From contig NZ_RCZB01000001.1 of the NCBI RefSeq assembly GCF_006438785.1, positions 321,912-385,911 of the forward strand: a stretch of 64,000 nucleotides of DNA, given 5' to 3'. Each line of letters opens with the position of its first letter. The stretch's first letter is position 1. The notes under the pieces are model-generated. The model was not told the DNA's origin, did no database searches, and saw only the letters and a list, made by a program, of their open reading frames with translations. The position numbers and the translations under genes were made by a program. The stretch is from Rhodanobacter glycinis (lineage in GTDB: Bacteria; Pseudomonadota; Gammaproteobacteria; Xanthomonadales; Rhodanobacteraceae). Below, piece by piece: positions 45,517 to 55,272 of this stretch.

Positions 45517-45978
45517 TCAATCGCCCGCCATGCGGGCTGCTTCAGGTGGCCTGCGAAAACTTATGGCGAGCCGGTTGTAGGCATTCATCAGGCCGATGGC
45601 GATGGTCAGGTCGACCAGTTCCTTCTCGCTGAAGACTTCGGACGCCCTCTGGAAATCGTCGTCAGGTACGCCCGTTTGCGCCACCTGCGTCACCGACTCG
45701 GCCCAGGCGAGGGCTGCTCTTTCTTTCGCGTCGAACAGCTTGCCAGCCTCGCGCCACGCCTGAAGCAATGCAAGCTTCTCGATGGGAACTCCTTCCTTGA
45801 TCAAGGCCCCGGTATGCATGTCCAGGCAGTACGCGCAGCCATTGATCTGGCTTACCCGAAGGTAGACCAGATCGATCAGCCGCGTATCCATGCCGGACTG
45901 CGCGACATAACCGTAGACGCCGCCGAGCGCCTTGATGCCGGCCGGGGAAACCTTCGTGTAATCGATGCGTTGTGACAT
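45517..45978 (-). CDS. AhpD-like/carboxymuconolactone decarboxylase family protein
   Basis: A 153-residue protein of the carboxymuconolactone decarboxylase/AhpD superfamily. The peroxidase-type CxxC-x3-H motif is INGCAYCLDMHTG (about 45-57), so a thiol-based redox role is likely. The helical core with DLVYLRVSQ and ELVDLTIAIGLMNAYNRLAISFR is characteristic. It lies 8 nt after the cupin gene and 11 nt before the HD gene. Confidence 0.88.
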   Translation of the reverse strand: MSQRIDYTKVSPAGIKALGGVYGYVAQSGMDTRLIDLVYLRVSQINGCAYCLDMHTGALIKEGVPIEKLALLQAWREAGKLFDAKERAALAWAESVTQVAQTGVPDDDFQRASEVFSEKELVDLTIAIGLMNAYNRLAISFRRPPEAARMAGD

Positions 45979-45986
45979 GGGACTAC

Positions 45987-46403
45987 CTATTTCTGCGGGG
46001 TTGTGAGGGGCATGTCGCCGGTGTCGACGACAAACACCGCGAGCAACGTGGCCGGTGCGGTCTTGCTCGCGTTGCGGCTGACCCGGTGATGGGCGCCGGG
46101 CTCTTCGTAGAACGACTGGCCCGCCGTGTAGATCCGTGCGGGCCCATGGTCGACCTGGCTTTCGATCGCGCCCGATACGACATAGGCGTAGATGAAAGCC
46201 GACTTCGCGTGGGTGTGCGGCAGCGAGGCGCCGCCCGGCGGGTAGCGCACTTCGGCGGCGACGAGGGACTTGCCCGGAACGTTGGAGATCGCGTGCGAAA
46301 AATTGGGCGCAACGGTCTCGCCCGGCGCGTGGGCGCTCGCCGCGACCGTGACTGACAGCGCGGCGGTGGCGAGCAGGGCGGCGAAAATGGCCTTGGTTTT
46401 CAT
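45987..46403 (-). CDS. Exported cupin-domain protein
   Basis: A 138-residue protein: signal peptide (AALLATAALSVTVAASAHA) and one cupin barrel with metal-binding pattern LPHTHAKSAFIYAYVVSGAIESQVD and a second motif GQSFYEEPGAHHRVSRNAS (His pair about 103). AGGAG lies 8 nt upstream of the ATG at 46403. It is the first gene of the operon with the AhpD-like and HD genes and divergent from a MocR-type regulator. Confidence 0.87.
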   Translation of the reverse strand: MKTKAIFAALLATAALSVTVAASAHAPGETVAPNFSHAISNVPGKSLVAAEVRYPPGGASLPHTHAKSAFIYAYVVSGAIESQVDHGPARIYTAGQSFYEEPGAHHRVSRNASKTAPATLLAVFVVDTGDMPLTTPQK

Positions 46404-46442
46404 GGATGACTCCTGGTGAATTCGGCGCATCTTGCGCTCCAC

Positions 46443-46465
46443 ACCAGTCCATATAAAAGAACCAG
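46443..46465. promoter_or_regulatory. Direct repeats, possible MocR/PdxR binding site
   Basis: ACCAG at 46443-46447 is repeated at 46461-46465, 18 bp apart on the same strand, with an A/T-rich spacer containing TATAAA. MocR-type regulators often bind short direct repeats in divergent intergenic regions. It lies in the 91-bp gap between the cupin operon and the MocR gene. This is suggestive only. Confidence 0.4.
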
Positions 46466-46494
46466 AAATGAAATTGTTCGATGTACCATGAGGC

Positions 46495-47919
46495 ATGACA
46501 GCGGCGATGCATATCCGGATCGACCGGTCTGCCAAGGCCACGCTGGCGGAGCAGATCCGCCTGGGCGTCCTCGCGGCGATCGGCAGCGGCGCGCTCGCGC
46601 CGGGTGCAAGGCTTCCCTCGTGGATCGCCCTGGCGGCGCAACTCGGCGTGGCCAGGGGCACGGTCAAGACCGCCTACGAACGATTGGCCGACGAACAGGC
46701 CATCGTCTCGTCGCGCCCGGGTGGCACCAGGGTGGCCGAGCACCCGGCAGGAGCGGGGCGGGCCGTTCCTGCGCCGGAGGCCGATGCAGCGCCGGCGCTA
46801 TACCAGCACCTGCTTGCCGCTCCAGGCATCTTCCAGATGGGCGTGCCCGCCCGCGACGGTTTCCCGACGAGCCTGCTCGCCCGCCTGCGTGCGCAGGCCG
46901 CTCGCGCCGAGGTCGCTGCGCCTGCGCTCTATCCGGATCCCCGCGGTGAAATGGAACTGCGGCGCGAGATCGCCGCACATCTTGCACTGGCCCGCGGCAT
47001 CGAGTGCCGCCCGTCGCAGATCTTCATCACGGCAGGGTTCGCCGGTGCGCTCGGCACCGTCCTGGGGGTGTTGGGCGCGGAAGGCCGCGAGGCCTGGATG
47101 GAAAACCCCGGCTTCTTCCAGAGCCGCAAGGCGCTCGAGCTCGCCCGGCTCGTTCCCGTCCCCATTCCGGTGGACGAGGAGGGCCTCGATGTTTTCCACG
47201 GCATGGAGTACGCGCCCGACGCTGCCCTGGCTCTGGTGACGCCGGGCCAGCAGGCGCCGCTCGGCGTGACGCTGTCGCTCAAGCGGCGGATCGCCTTGCT
47301 GGCGTGGGCCGCACGCACCGGAGCGTGGATTGTCGAGGACGATTATCTCGGCGAGCTGCAGCTCAATCGCCGCGCCGCACCGGCGCTCGCCTCGCTCGAT
47401 CGCAGCGGCCGCGTCATCCACATCGGATCGTTCAGCAAGACCATCAGCCCGGCGCTCCGGCTCGGTTTCATCGTCGCCCCCGCCGCACTGGTGACGCGGA
47501 TCACCGAGGCGGCCTTGTGCTTCGGATCGGCCCCGGGCCCTGCCGTGCAACAGGCGATCGCGCAGTTCATGCGCGAGGGGCACTACATGAGGCATCTGCG
47601 CCGGATGAAGCGCATCTACTCCGCAAGAAGCCAGGCACTGCAGGCCGCATGGGAGCGCAAAGGCTACCGCGTCCATATAGGCGGCCTCGCCGCTGTGGTG
47701 CTCCTGCCCGAGGGCGTGCCGGATGTCAGCGTCGCCCGGCACGCGCTTGCCAAAGGCCTGGCTCCGTCGCCGCTCTCGCCATGGTTCAGCCCGGGCACGG
47801 CCGCCGAGTCGGGCCTCCTTCTCGGCGTCGCGACAGTGACCGAGCGGCAGCTTCCCGCCGCTTGCCGGCAGCTTCATCAGATGATCGGGTCGAGCGATGC
47901 AAGCGCCGACCCGCGTTGA
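46495..47919 (+). CDS. MocR/PdxR-type GntR-aminotransferase regulator
   Basis: A 474-residue fusion of an N-terminal GntR winged helix (about 10-80: LPSWIALAAQLGVARGTVKTAYERLADEQAI) and a C-terminal class I aminotransferase fold (about 110-465). The PLP-binding Lys is in GSFSKTISPALRLGF, with the preceding IVEDDYLGEL Asp and Tyr. Such proteins are PLP-dependent regulators. It is divergent from the cupin/AhpD-like/HD operon, its most likely target. Confidence 0.91.
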   Translation: MTAAMHIRIDRSAKATLAEQIRLGVLAAIGSGALAPGARLPSWIALAAQLGVARGTVKTAYERLADEQAIVSSRPGGTRVAEHPAGAGRAVPAPEADAAPALYQHLLAAPGIFQMGVPARDGFPTSLLARLRAQAARAEVAAPALYPDPRGEMELRREIAAHLALARGIECRPSQIFITAGFAGALGTVLGVLGAEGREAWMENPGFFQSRKALELARLVPVPIPVDEEGLDVFHGMEYAPDAALALVTPGQQAPLGVTLSLKRRIALLAWAARTGAWIVEDDYLGELQLNRRAAPALASLDRSGRVIHIGSFSKTISPALRLGFIVAPAALVTRITEAALCFGSAPGPAVQQAIAQFMREGHYMRHLRRMKRIYSARSQALQAAWERKGYRVHIGGLAAVVLLPEGVPDVSVARHALAKGLAPSPLSPWFSPGTAAESGLLLGVATVTERQLPAACRQLHQMIGSSDASADPR

Positions 47920-47935
47920 CCATGAACGTGGCGCG

Positions 47936-48577
47936 CTACTCGATGCGTTCCGCCGCGTCCGGGCCGTTGCTCCCCGCGTCCGCTGCATGCGCATTTTCCG
48001 CGGGCTCACCGCTGTAGCCGATCGAAGCCGGCGCCGTTTTTCGCCGCCCGCGAATCATGCTCGACAGCACCCCATCGCGGCGGATCAGGCCGTGATACAG
48101 CGCCGCGCCCATGTGCGCGAGAAACGTCAGGAACAGCAGCATCGCGAACCACCCGTGCAGGTGGCGCAGCACGGCGAACGCGACCGGGCTGACCGGAAAG
48201 ATCGGCGGCAGCCGCAGCGACGAACCCAGCATCACCGGATAGCCGCCGGCCGACAGCATCGCCCAGCCAATCAGCGGCATCGCCAGCATCAGCGCATACA
48301 GCAGCCAGTGCGACGCCAGCGCAGCGAGCTTCTGCAGCGCGGGCAGATCCGCCGGCAACGGCGGTGGCGGATGACGCAGGCGCACCGCCAGCCGCACGAT
48401 CGCCAGGATCAGGATCGCGATGCCCAGCGGCTTGTGGATGGCGAGCAGCCATTCGTGCCGCGCGGATACCGACGCGACCATGCCGACGCCGATGAACAGC
48501 ATCGCCACGATCAGGATGGCCATCAGCCAGTGCAGTACGCGCGCGGGCAGGGTGAACGTGCCGGTCGTAGGCGTCAT
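47936..48577 (-). CDS. Cytochrome b561-family protein
   Basis: A 213-residue membrane cytochrome with four TM helices and candidate haem-ligand His in ARVLHWLMA (about 16), LLAIHKPLG (about 48), and RHLHGWFAMLLFLTFLAHMGAALYHG near the C-terminus. The tail beyond about 185 is hydrophilic. Start ATG at 48577 overlaps the stop of the peroxidase gene (ATGA). It probably passes electrons between quinones and the peroxidase in the periplasm or membrane. A decayed copy of this gene is at 44.6 kb. Confidence 0.91.
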   Translation of the reverse strand: MTPTTGTFTLPARVLHWLMAILIVAMLFIGVGMVASVSARHEWLLAIHKPLGIAILILAIVRLAVRLRHPPPPLPADLPALQKLAALASHWLLYALMLAMPLIGWAMLSAGGYPVMLGSSLRLPPIFPVSPVAFAVLRHLHGWFAMLLFLTFLAHMGAALYHGLIRRDGVLSSMIRGRRKTAPASIGYSGEPAENAHAADAGSNGPDAAERIE

Positions 48578-49659
48578 GGCTGCTTCTCCGGTTGCGGCGC
48601 GGCGGTGCCGGGCAGGTGCGCTTCCTCGCTGGTGCGGCGCAGGTAGGAGTCGGCATAGGCAGCCGACCGCGCCGGCAGCAGTGGATCGTCGGAAGCGACG
48701 ATGCCGGCGGGCAACACCAGAGGGTCGTAGTTGATGTCGCGGCATTCGCCGCTTTGCTGCGGCGTGGTCGCATCGATCACCAGCGTGCCCGCGTCGATCG
48801 TGCGGCGGTCGCTCGGCCATGTCTTGGTCGCGTCATTGGTCGGGTCGCCGGCATTCGCCAGCGTGATCTGCAACTGCCAGCGCAGCGGTCCGTGCGCCAG
48901 GCGTCCGGCGAGATCGGCCGCCAGATAGTCCGCGTCGCCGGCCTTGCCCGCGGCGCCGCCGCCATCGGTTGCCTGCGGCAGCATGCGCCAGCGCACCGGC
49001 TGGCGTTTGCCGTGCGCGTCGACGAATACGAACGCGTTGAGGCTCTCGTAGCTTTCCGTCGCGAAGCTGGCGGACGGTTTGGCCGTCTTCGCCCACGCGC
49101 GGAACGCCGCCGTCTCCGGATGCGCCGCAAAGAACGCCGCGAGCTTCGCCGGATCCGGCTTGCCGGTCGCAGGGTCCGGTTGCTGCGCTTGCAACTGCGC
49201 GAAAAATGCCTGCGGCGTGGCGACCGGAAACACCGGCATGCTGTTCATGCCGGTACGCCATTGCTGCCCGTTCGCCAGCGCAAAGCGCAGCGCCATGCTG
49301 CGGATCGGCACGCTGCTGTCCGGCGCATACGGGTTGCTGCCGGGGATCGCAAAGCGCCCCACCACCGGCGTGCGCCCGGGCGCGAACACCTGCGCGGCGG
49401 AGTACGCCAGCGCCTGGCCATTGCTGTCGAAATACCCCGCCACGCATACGCCCTTCGCGTGGTTGCGCCGGTAGCCCGCAAACGTGCCGGCATTGCGCTG
49501 GAACTGATCGATCAGCCTGGCCGGTGTCAGCCGCTGCGGCGCCAGCCAGCCGCCGACGTAGCCGAACGCGGCCACGGTGACCGCCACCACCGCGCCGATC
49601 AGCGCCCACGACCCCGCGTTGCCTTTGCGCCGTGCGGGCACGGAAAGTTCTTTTTGCAT
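48574..49659 (-). CDS. Catalase-family (SrpA-like) haem peroxidase, membrane-anchored
   Basis: A 361-residue protein with an N-terminal TM anchor ([19 protein letters not shown], about 19-37) and a catalase-fold domain with the distal His region [15 protein letters not shown] (about 63-77) and a C-terminal [27 protein letters not shown] that contains the proximal-Tyr region. It is shorter than true catalases, as in SrpA-type peroxidases. AGGAG lies 9 nt upstream of the ATG at 49659. It is coupled to the cytochrome b561 gene, an arrangement seen in many proteobacteria. Confidence 0.88.
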   Translation of the reverse strand: MQKELSVPARRKGNAGSWALIGAVVAVTVAAFGYVGGWLAPQRLTPARLIDQFQRNAGTFAGYRRNHAKGVCVAGYFDSNGQALAYSAAQVFAPGRTPVVGRFAIPGSNPYAPDSSVPIRSMALRFALANGQQWRTGMNSMPVFPVATPQAFFAQLQAQQPDPATGKPDPAKLAAFFAAHPETAAFRAWAKTAKPSASFATESYESLNAFVFVDAHGKRQPVRWRMLPQATDGGGAAGKAGDADYLAADLAGRLAHGPLRWQLQITLANAGDPTNDATKTWPSDRRTIDAGTLVIDATTPQQSGECRDINYDPLVLPAGIVASDDPLLPARSAAYADSYLRRTSEEAHLPGTAAPQPEKQP

Positions 49660-49852
49660 GCTGCGACTCCTGAGATGCACGCCGGCGTTGTCGCGGCCGA
49701 TCGTGGCGCCGGATTCTCCGCCGATGCAGATCCTTCGCCCGGCGGTGGCGAGCGGTTACACGCCGCCCTTCATGGCACGGGCAGACCCGGCCGGATGCCT
49801 GCTACCCCGGCGTTATACTCCGGAAAGTCATTACCAGCCGAGCCTTGTCACC

Positions 49853-51523
<1,671 letters not shown>

Positions 51524-51642
51524 CTAAAGCTCGATTCCTAATCTCTCTGCTATGTGTTCGATGTAAGCGAGTAGACAAGCTTCCTCATTTGACTCTACGT
51601 GGAAGCCCACAACCAACAAAGCATTGTTGACGAGCGAAAAAG

Positions 51643-52602
51643 ATGTCCGACGCGTTTCAATATCCGCCCGAAGTTTTCAATTTGTTGGTCGATACCATTC
51701 CGCTTCTATGTAGAAGCAAGCAAAACGTCATCCTGTTTCTTCGTGGCGCAGGGGTAGCACAGGAAGACCTCACTGAAGTCGAAAGTTCTCTTCGAGCCGA
51801 CCGCAATGCCATAAACAAATTCGATATCGTTCGTAACGTACTTACAAAGCTGAATGCACGCGGCGACAGCGGTCTTCGACCGCGCCGAGAACTTCTTAAG
51901 CGCACAGTTGAATTTGAAAGCTTCGAAACATGTTGGCCCACTGACCAGTACAAGGCCAAAGGTCTAGTTGCTAGCATCCGCGAGGCTGTGGACGCCAAGG
52001 ACTCCTTCACGCGAATGAGGCAAGAGCGCGAAGCAGAGCGAGAGGTGGTTTTGGATCGTCAACGGGCAAAGCAGGTCGCAGTTGGCCAGAAGCGCGCCAA
52101 AATTGAGGCCGTAAGCAAGCGGCTATCCGCCCTGTTTGCGATGGACGACAAACCTCAAGAGCGCGGCAAGTTGCTAGAAGCAGTGTTAAACGACCTGTTC
52201 AAAGCTTACGAAATCCTTGTTAGAGAGGACTTTCGCCGAAGAGACACAGATAACGCCGTCGTGCTGGAGCAAGTTGATGGCGTGATCGAGCTAGACGGAA
52301 CAATTCATCTTGTAGAAATGAAGTGGCTCAAAGATCCAGTTGGTGTTGCGGAGTTTGGCCCCCACCTCGTCCGCATATTCGGTAGGGCAAATGCGAGCGG
52401 CATTTTCATATCGAACAGCGGATATACCGAGCCCGTTATTAAGCAATGTGCTGAATTTCTTAACCAGCGCACAACATTTCTATGCTCTCTACAAGAGTTA
52501 GTGATGTTGCTACAGCGTCAGGACGATCTTTTAGCTTTCCTTAAGAGAAAAGCTCATGCGGCAATCATCGATAAAAAACCATTCCTTGAAATTCTTTTTT
52601 AA
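51643..52602 (+). CDS. PD-(D/E)XK restriction endonuclease-like protein
   Basis: A 319-residue protein from an AT-richer stretch. The N-terminal half is helical and charged (coiled coil about 115-170, FTRMRQEREAEREVVLDRQRAKQ). The C-terminal half (about 175-300) carries a nuclease-like core: EQVDGVIELDGTIHLVEMKW, with Asp and E-x-K in the spacing of Mrr-type PD-(D/E)XK nucleases, and GIFISNSGYTEPVIKQ, common in Mrr/restriction endonuclease domains. Start ATG 51643. It is convergent with a truncated ATPase gene. A defence role is inferred. Confidence 0.72.
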   Translation: MSDAFQYPPEVFNLLVDTIPLLCRSKQNVILFLRGAGVAQEDLTEVESSLRADRNAINKFDIVRNVLTKLNARGDSGLRPRRELLKRTVEFESFETCWPTDQYKAKGLVASIREAVDAKDSFTRMRQEREAEREVVLDRQRAKQVAVGQKRAKIEAVSKRLSALFAMDDKPQERGKLLEAVLNDLFKAYEILVREDFRRRDTDNAVVLEQVDGVIELDGTIHLVEMKWLKDPVGVAEFGPHLVRIFGRANASGIFISNSGYTEPVIKQCAEFLNQRTTFLCSLQELVMLLQRQDDLLAFLKRKAHAAIIDKKPFLEILF

Positions 52603-52689
52603 ACTCTCGATCTGTAGAATTAGAAATTCTTAATTTTGGCCAACCAACGGCTAATTAGCCTTCGCGGTGAAGTCGATGAATCTGTGCTA

Positions 52690-53655
52690 CTACGCAATCG
52701 ACAAAAAACGATTAAGCGCGGAGCTCAATTTAGCCATTTGCGGATCGTAGTGGTCGCAAAGATACGTGATGACCTGCGCACCCGACATGCTGCGCGTCGC
52801 AAGAACCGCTTTGTAAAACTGCTTTTTATCCGTAAGGATCGTCACCGCATTTGGCAACTGATAAGGAAAATTTGCATCTTTTGAGCGGTCTATCAATGCC
52901 TGCTCGACATTGGGAAACGGAATAAAATACACATTGTCTTGTCGCGCGTGCCGAAGACCATCTTGGTCCCCGTCAAGGATGGCGATGACATGTTGCGGAT
53001 CTGCGAGGAATTGCTCGGCAACGTTTCTCTTTAGAAGGCTGGTGACCTGACTGCCGCCACCGACAAAAATGATCTTGTATCGATAAAATACCTGAGGACA
53101 GTGGCGACGGATGATCTCCTCCAGCAGGGTACTTAACTCAATGTCCTCGGTGAGGATGTAGCGATCCCACCCACTAAAGCCAAAAAGCAAAGTCTTGATA
53201 TAGCTGTAGGACGCTGGTTCAAGCGTAATCGATTCGTTACGTCGTTCCATGTAGAACAGCTCTCCCTCGTTGAGGGTTCGCATCATCGCCAACGAGTGTG
53301 TCGTGAAGACAACATTGCAACTATAGACTTGGCAGAATTCGCGAAGCTTGCGCAGTAAGAGAACTTGAGCCGCTGCATCCAACGAAAGATCAATTTCGTC
53401 GACGACTACTAGTCGCGCCTTACTACGAATACTTCGGTACAAGCTGATAAGAAAGTGCTCGCCGGAGCTAAGATAGTCTTCGCGGATATACTTGTGGTTA
53501 TCTCGTATTAAGCAATAATAACTCCGACCCTTAACGACGATTTCCGCCAGAGCTTCAAACTTGTTGGGCCCATAGATCGAGGTAAGGAAGTCAATTAGTT
53601 CGCCCGGGAAGGTAAATTGTCCTAATATTATTTGTTTGCGAATTTCATTATCCAC
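52690..53655 (-). pseudogene. AAA ATPase with TOPRIM-like domain, 5' end removed by an IS element
   Basis: The remaining 321 residues hold the C-terminal part of an OLD/SMC-like ATPase: signature YLSSGEHFLISLYRS (about 60-75), Walker B RLVVVDEIDLSLD (about 81-93), switch His FTTHSLAMM, then a TOPRIM-like domain (KIIFVGGGSQVTSLLKRN and VIAILDGDQDG, about 193-240). There is no Walker A. The frame stays open upstream of the GTG at 53655 to a stop at 53695-53697, where the IS5-family element lies. The gene therefore appears interrupted, and the GTG is unlikely to be the original start. AT-rich relative to neighbours. Confidence 0.78.
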
Positions 53656-53679
53656 ATCGCTAAGGATGCTCTGATTTAT

Positions 53680-54662
53680 TCCCCGTCTACGGCATCATAG
53701 CCAGCCGTCCCCAGGAAGCCCATCGCCGATGAAGCAGCGTTCCTTTGCCTCGCTGAGTTTCGAGTCCAAGAAGAAGCCGACGCGGCGGGAGAAATTCCTG
53801 GGCGAGATGGACAAGGTGGTGCCGTGGGCGGCGCTGCTGGCGTTGATTGAGCCCAGCTATCCCACCTCTGGTCGCCGCGGTCGGCCGCCGATGCCGGCAG
53901 CAACGATGCTGCGCATCCACTTCATGCAGCAGTGGTACGCGCTGAGCGATCCGGCGATGGAAGATGCGCTGTACGAGATCGAGTCGATGCGCCGTTTCGC
54001 CGGGCTAGAGTTGAACGAGGACGCGATCCCGGACGAGACGACGATCCTGAAGTTCCGGCGCTTCCTTGAGCAGCACGGCCTGGCGGTGAAGATCCTTGAA
54101 GCAGTCAACGCGCACCTGGGCCAGCGGGGCTTGCTATTGCGCCAAGGCACGATCGTGGATGCCACGATCATCCAGGCGCCATCGTCGACGAAGAACCGCG
54201 ACAAGCAGCGCGACCCGGACATGCGCCAGACCAAGAAGGGCCAGCAGTGGTACTTCGGCATGAAGGCCCATATCGGCGTGGATGTGGAATCGGGGCTGGT
54301 GCACACGGTAACCACGACACCCGCCAACGTGGGCGACGTGACGGAAGTGGACAAACTGCTGCACGGCCAGGAGCAGACGGTGTACGCCGACGCCGGTTAT
54401 CAGGGGGCCGAGAAACGAGCCCCCAAGCGCGGCCGCACGTGGTACATCGCGGCCAAGCGCGGCGGCGTCAAGGCGATGCCCGAGGGCGCGTTGAAGGACG
54501 CGGTCAAGCACACCGAACACATGAAGGCAGCAGTTCGATCCAAAGTGGAACATCCATTCCGGGTGGTGAAGCGGCAGTTCGGCTACCAGAAGGTGCGCTT
54601 CAAGGGGCTGCTCAAGAACACCGCTCAGATACTCACGCTGTTCGCGTTGTCGAACCTGTCAG
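53680..54662 (+). mobile_element. IS5-family insertion element, right end lost
   Basis: The left boundary falls between 53671 and 53697, judged from where the ATPase frame stops. I could not identify terminal inverted repeats with certainty. The right end is missing: the transposase sequence runs normally to about 54655 and then enters a 42-bp REP sequence that also occurs at 55231. The element interrupts the ATPase gene. Confidence 0.7.
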
Positions 54663-54724
54663 AAACAGGGGTCAGGTTCGACTTTCCGACGAATCATTTG
54701 GGTTGCCCCCAAAGTTGCCTCTAG
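53729..54724 (+). CDS. IS5-family transposase, C-terminus replaced by REP sequence
   Basis: A 331-residue DDE transposase. N-terminal DUF772 region (MKQRSFASLSFESKKKPTRR to about 120), first catalytic Asp in GTIVDATIIQAP (about 141), second in VYADAGYQG (about 220) and Glu in SKVEHPFRVVKRQFG (about 273). Normal sequence ends at LTLFALSNL (about 310). The last residues (SETGVRFDFPTNHLGC) are encoded by a REP element and are foreign. Probably inactive or at least unable to mobilise the truncated IS. Confidence 0.87.
   Translation: MKQRSFASLSFESKKKPTRREKFLGEMDKVVPWAALLALIEPSYPTSGRRGRPPMPAATMLRIHFMQQWYALSDPAMEDALYEIESMRRFAGLELNEDAIPDETTILKFRRFLEQHGLAVKILEAVNAHLGQRGLLLRQGTIVDATIIQAPSSTKNRDKQRDPDMRQTKKGQQWYFGMKAHIGVDVESGLVHTVTTTPANVGDVTEVDKLLHGQEQTVYADAGYQGAEKRAPKRGRTWYIAAKRGGVKAMPEGALKDAVKHTEHMKAAVRSKVEHPFRVVKRQFGYQKVRFKGLLKNTAQILTLFALSNLSETGVRFDFPTNHLGCPQSCL
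54656..54697 (+). repeat. REP copy 1 (GGGGTCAGGTTCGACTTTCC type)
   Basis: A 42-bp sequence that recurs with two mismatches at 55231-55272 in the same orientation. It contains the core GGGGTCAGGTTCGACTTTCC. It forms the apparent right boundary of the broken IS element. Confidence 0.82.
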
Positions 54725-54749
54725 GACGTGCTTGTTGTCACGGCACCGC

Positions 54750-54938
54750 TCAGATCGAAGCCGCCATCAGACGACCAGCCGGCGTCGGGCACCATTGACC
54801 CAGCATCGAGAGTTGGGCGAGGCCCCGCACCTCCAATCGATGACTCACATCAGGGTCATAGCTGCGATTCCAGACCCACGGCTCCTTGCAGAGCTGGCCT
54901 AGCATGTCCCGTTCATCGCGATCGAGCTTGCAAGCCAT
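54750..54938 (-). CDS. Small hypothetical protein
   Basis: A 62-residue open frame starting at an ATG with GGAG 7 nt upstream. MACKLDRDERDMLGQLCKEPW and the C-terminal LGQWCPTPAGRLMAASI have the look of a winged-helix-like fragment (the PxTPAGR pattern is common at the end of such domains). No family assignment. It lies between two REP copies, in DNA probably left over from deletion events. Confidence 0.45.
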   Translation of the reverse strand: MACKLDRDERDMLGQLCKEPWVWNRSYDPDVSHRLEVRGLAQLSMLGQWCPTPAGRLMAASI

Positions 54939-55016
54939 ACGGTTGCTCCAGGGCTCTTGGAATTGAACCCATCGTCACCATGTGCTTGCGGATGTGCTGC
55001 TAACGGCACAGCGCTG

Positions 55017-55229
55017 TTAACACGCAGCGGCGCCGTTCATGCCCGCATCGGAAGCCTCGAAGCCCTCCAGTGCGTACCTGGTCGCCAGGTACAGCCCCAC
55101 CACGCCCACCTCGGTGCTGCCAGTGGCTCGCACCGCCTCGATCAGCTCCCTATCGCTGCAACTGAAACAGCCACACCAGTGAGCGCGGTTCAGCCGGTTA
55201 TGAAGGTTGATCCACTCGCCCACACTCAC
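55017..55229 (-). pseudogene. DUF3606-like small protein, 5' end abutting a REP
   Basis: A 70-residue frame whose pattern W-x-n-FSCSDRELIEAVRATGSTEVGVVGLYL resembles DUF3606 proteins, which are about 60 residues with a helix-turn-helix-like core. The GTG at 55229 adjoins REP copy 2 (55231-55272), so the natural start was probably lost. The identification is tentative. Confidence 0.42.
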
Positions 55230-55230
55230 G

Positions 55231-55272
55231 CTGTCAAAAACAGGGGTCAGGTTCGACTTTCCGATGAATCAT
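55231..55272 (+). repeat. REP copy 2, overlapping the RAYT stop codon
   Basis: Same 42-bp sequence as at 54656-54697 (two differences). It overlaps the last codons and the stop (55247-55249) of the RAYT gene, which reads in from the right on the other strand. Confidence 0.82.
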
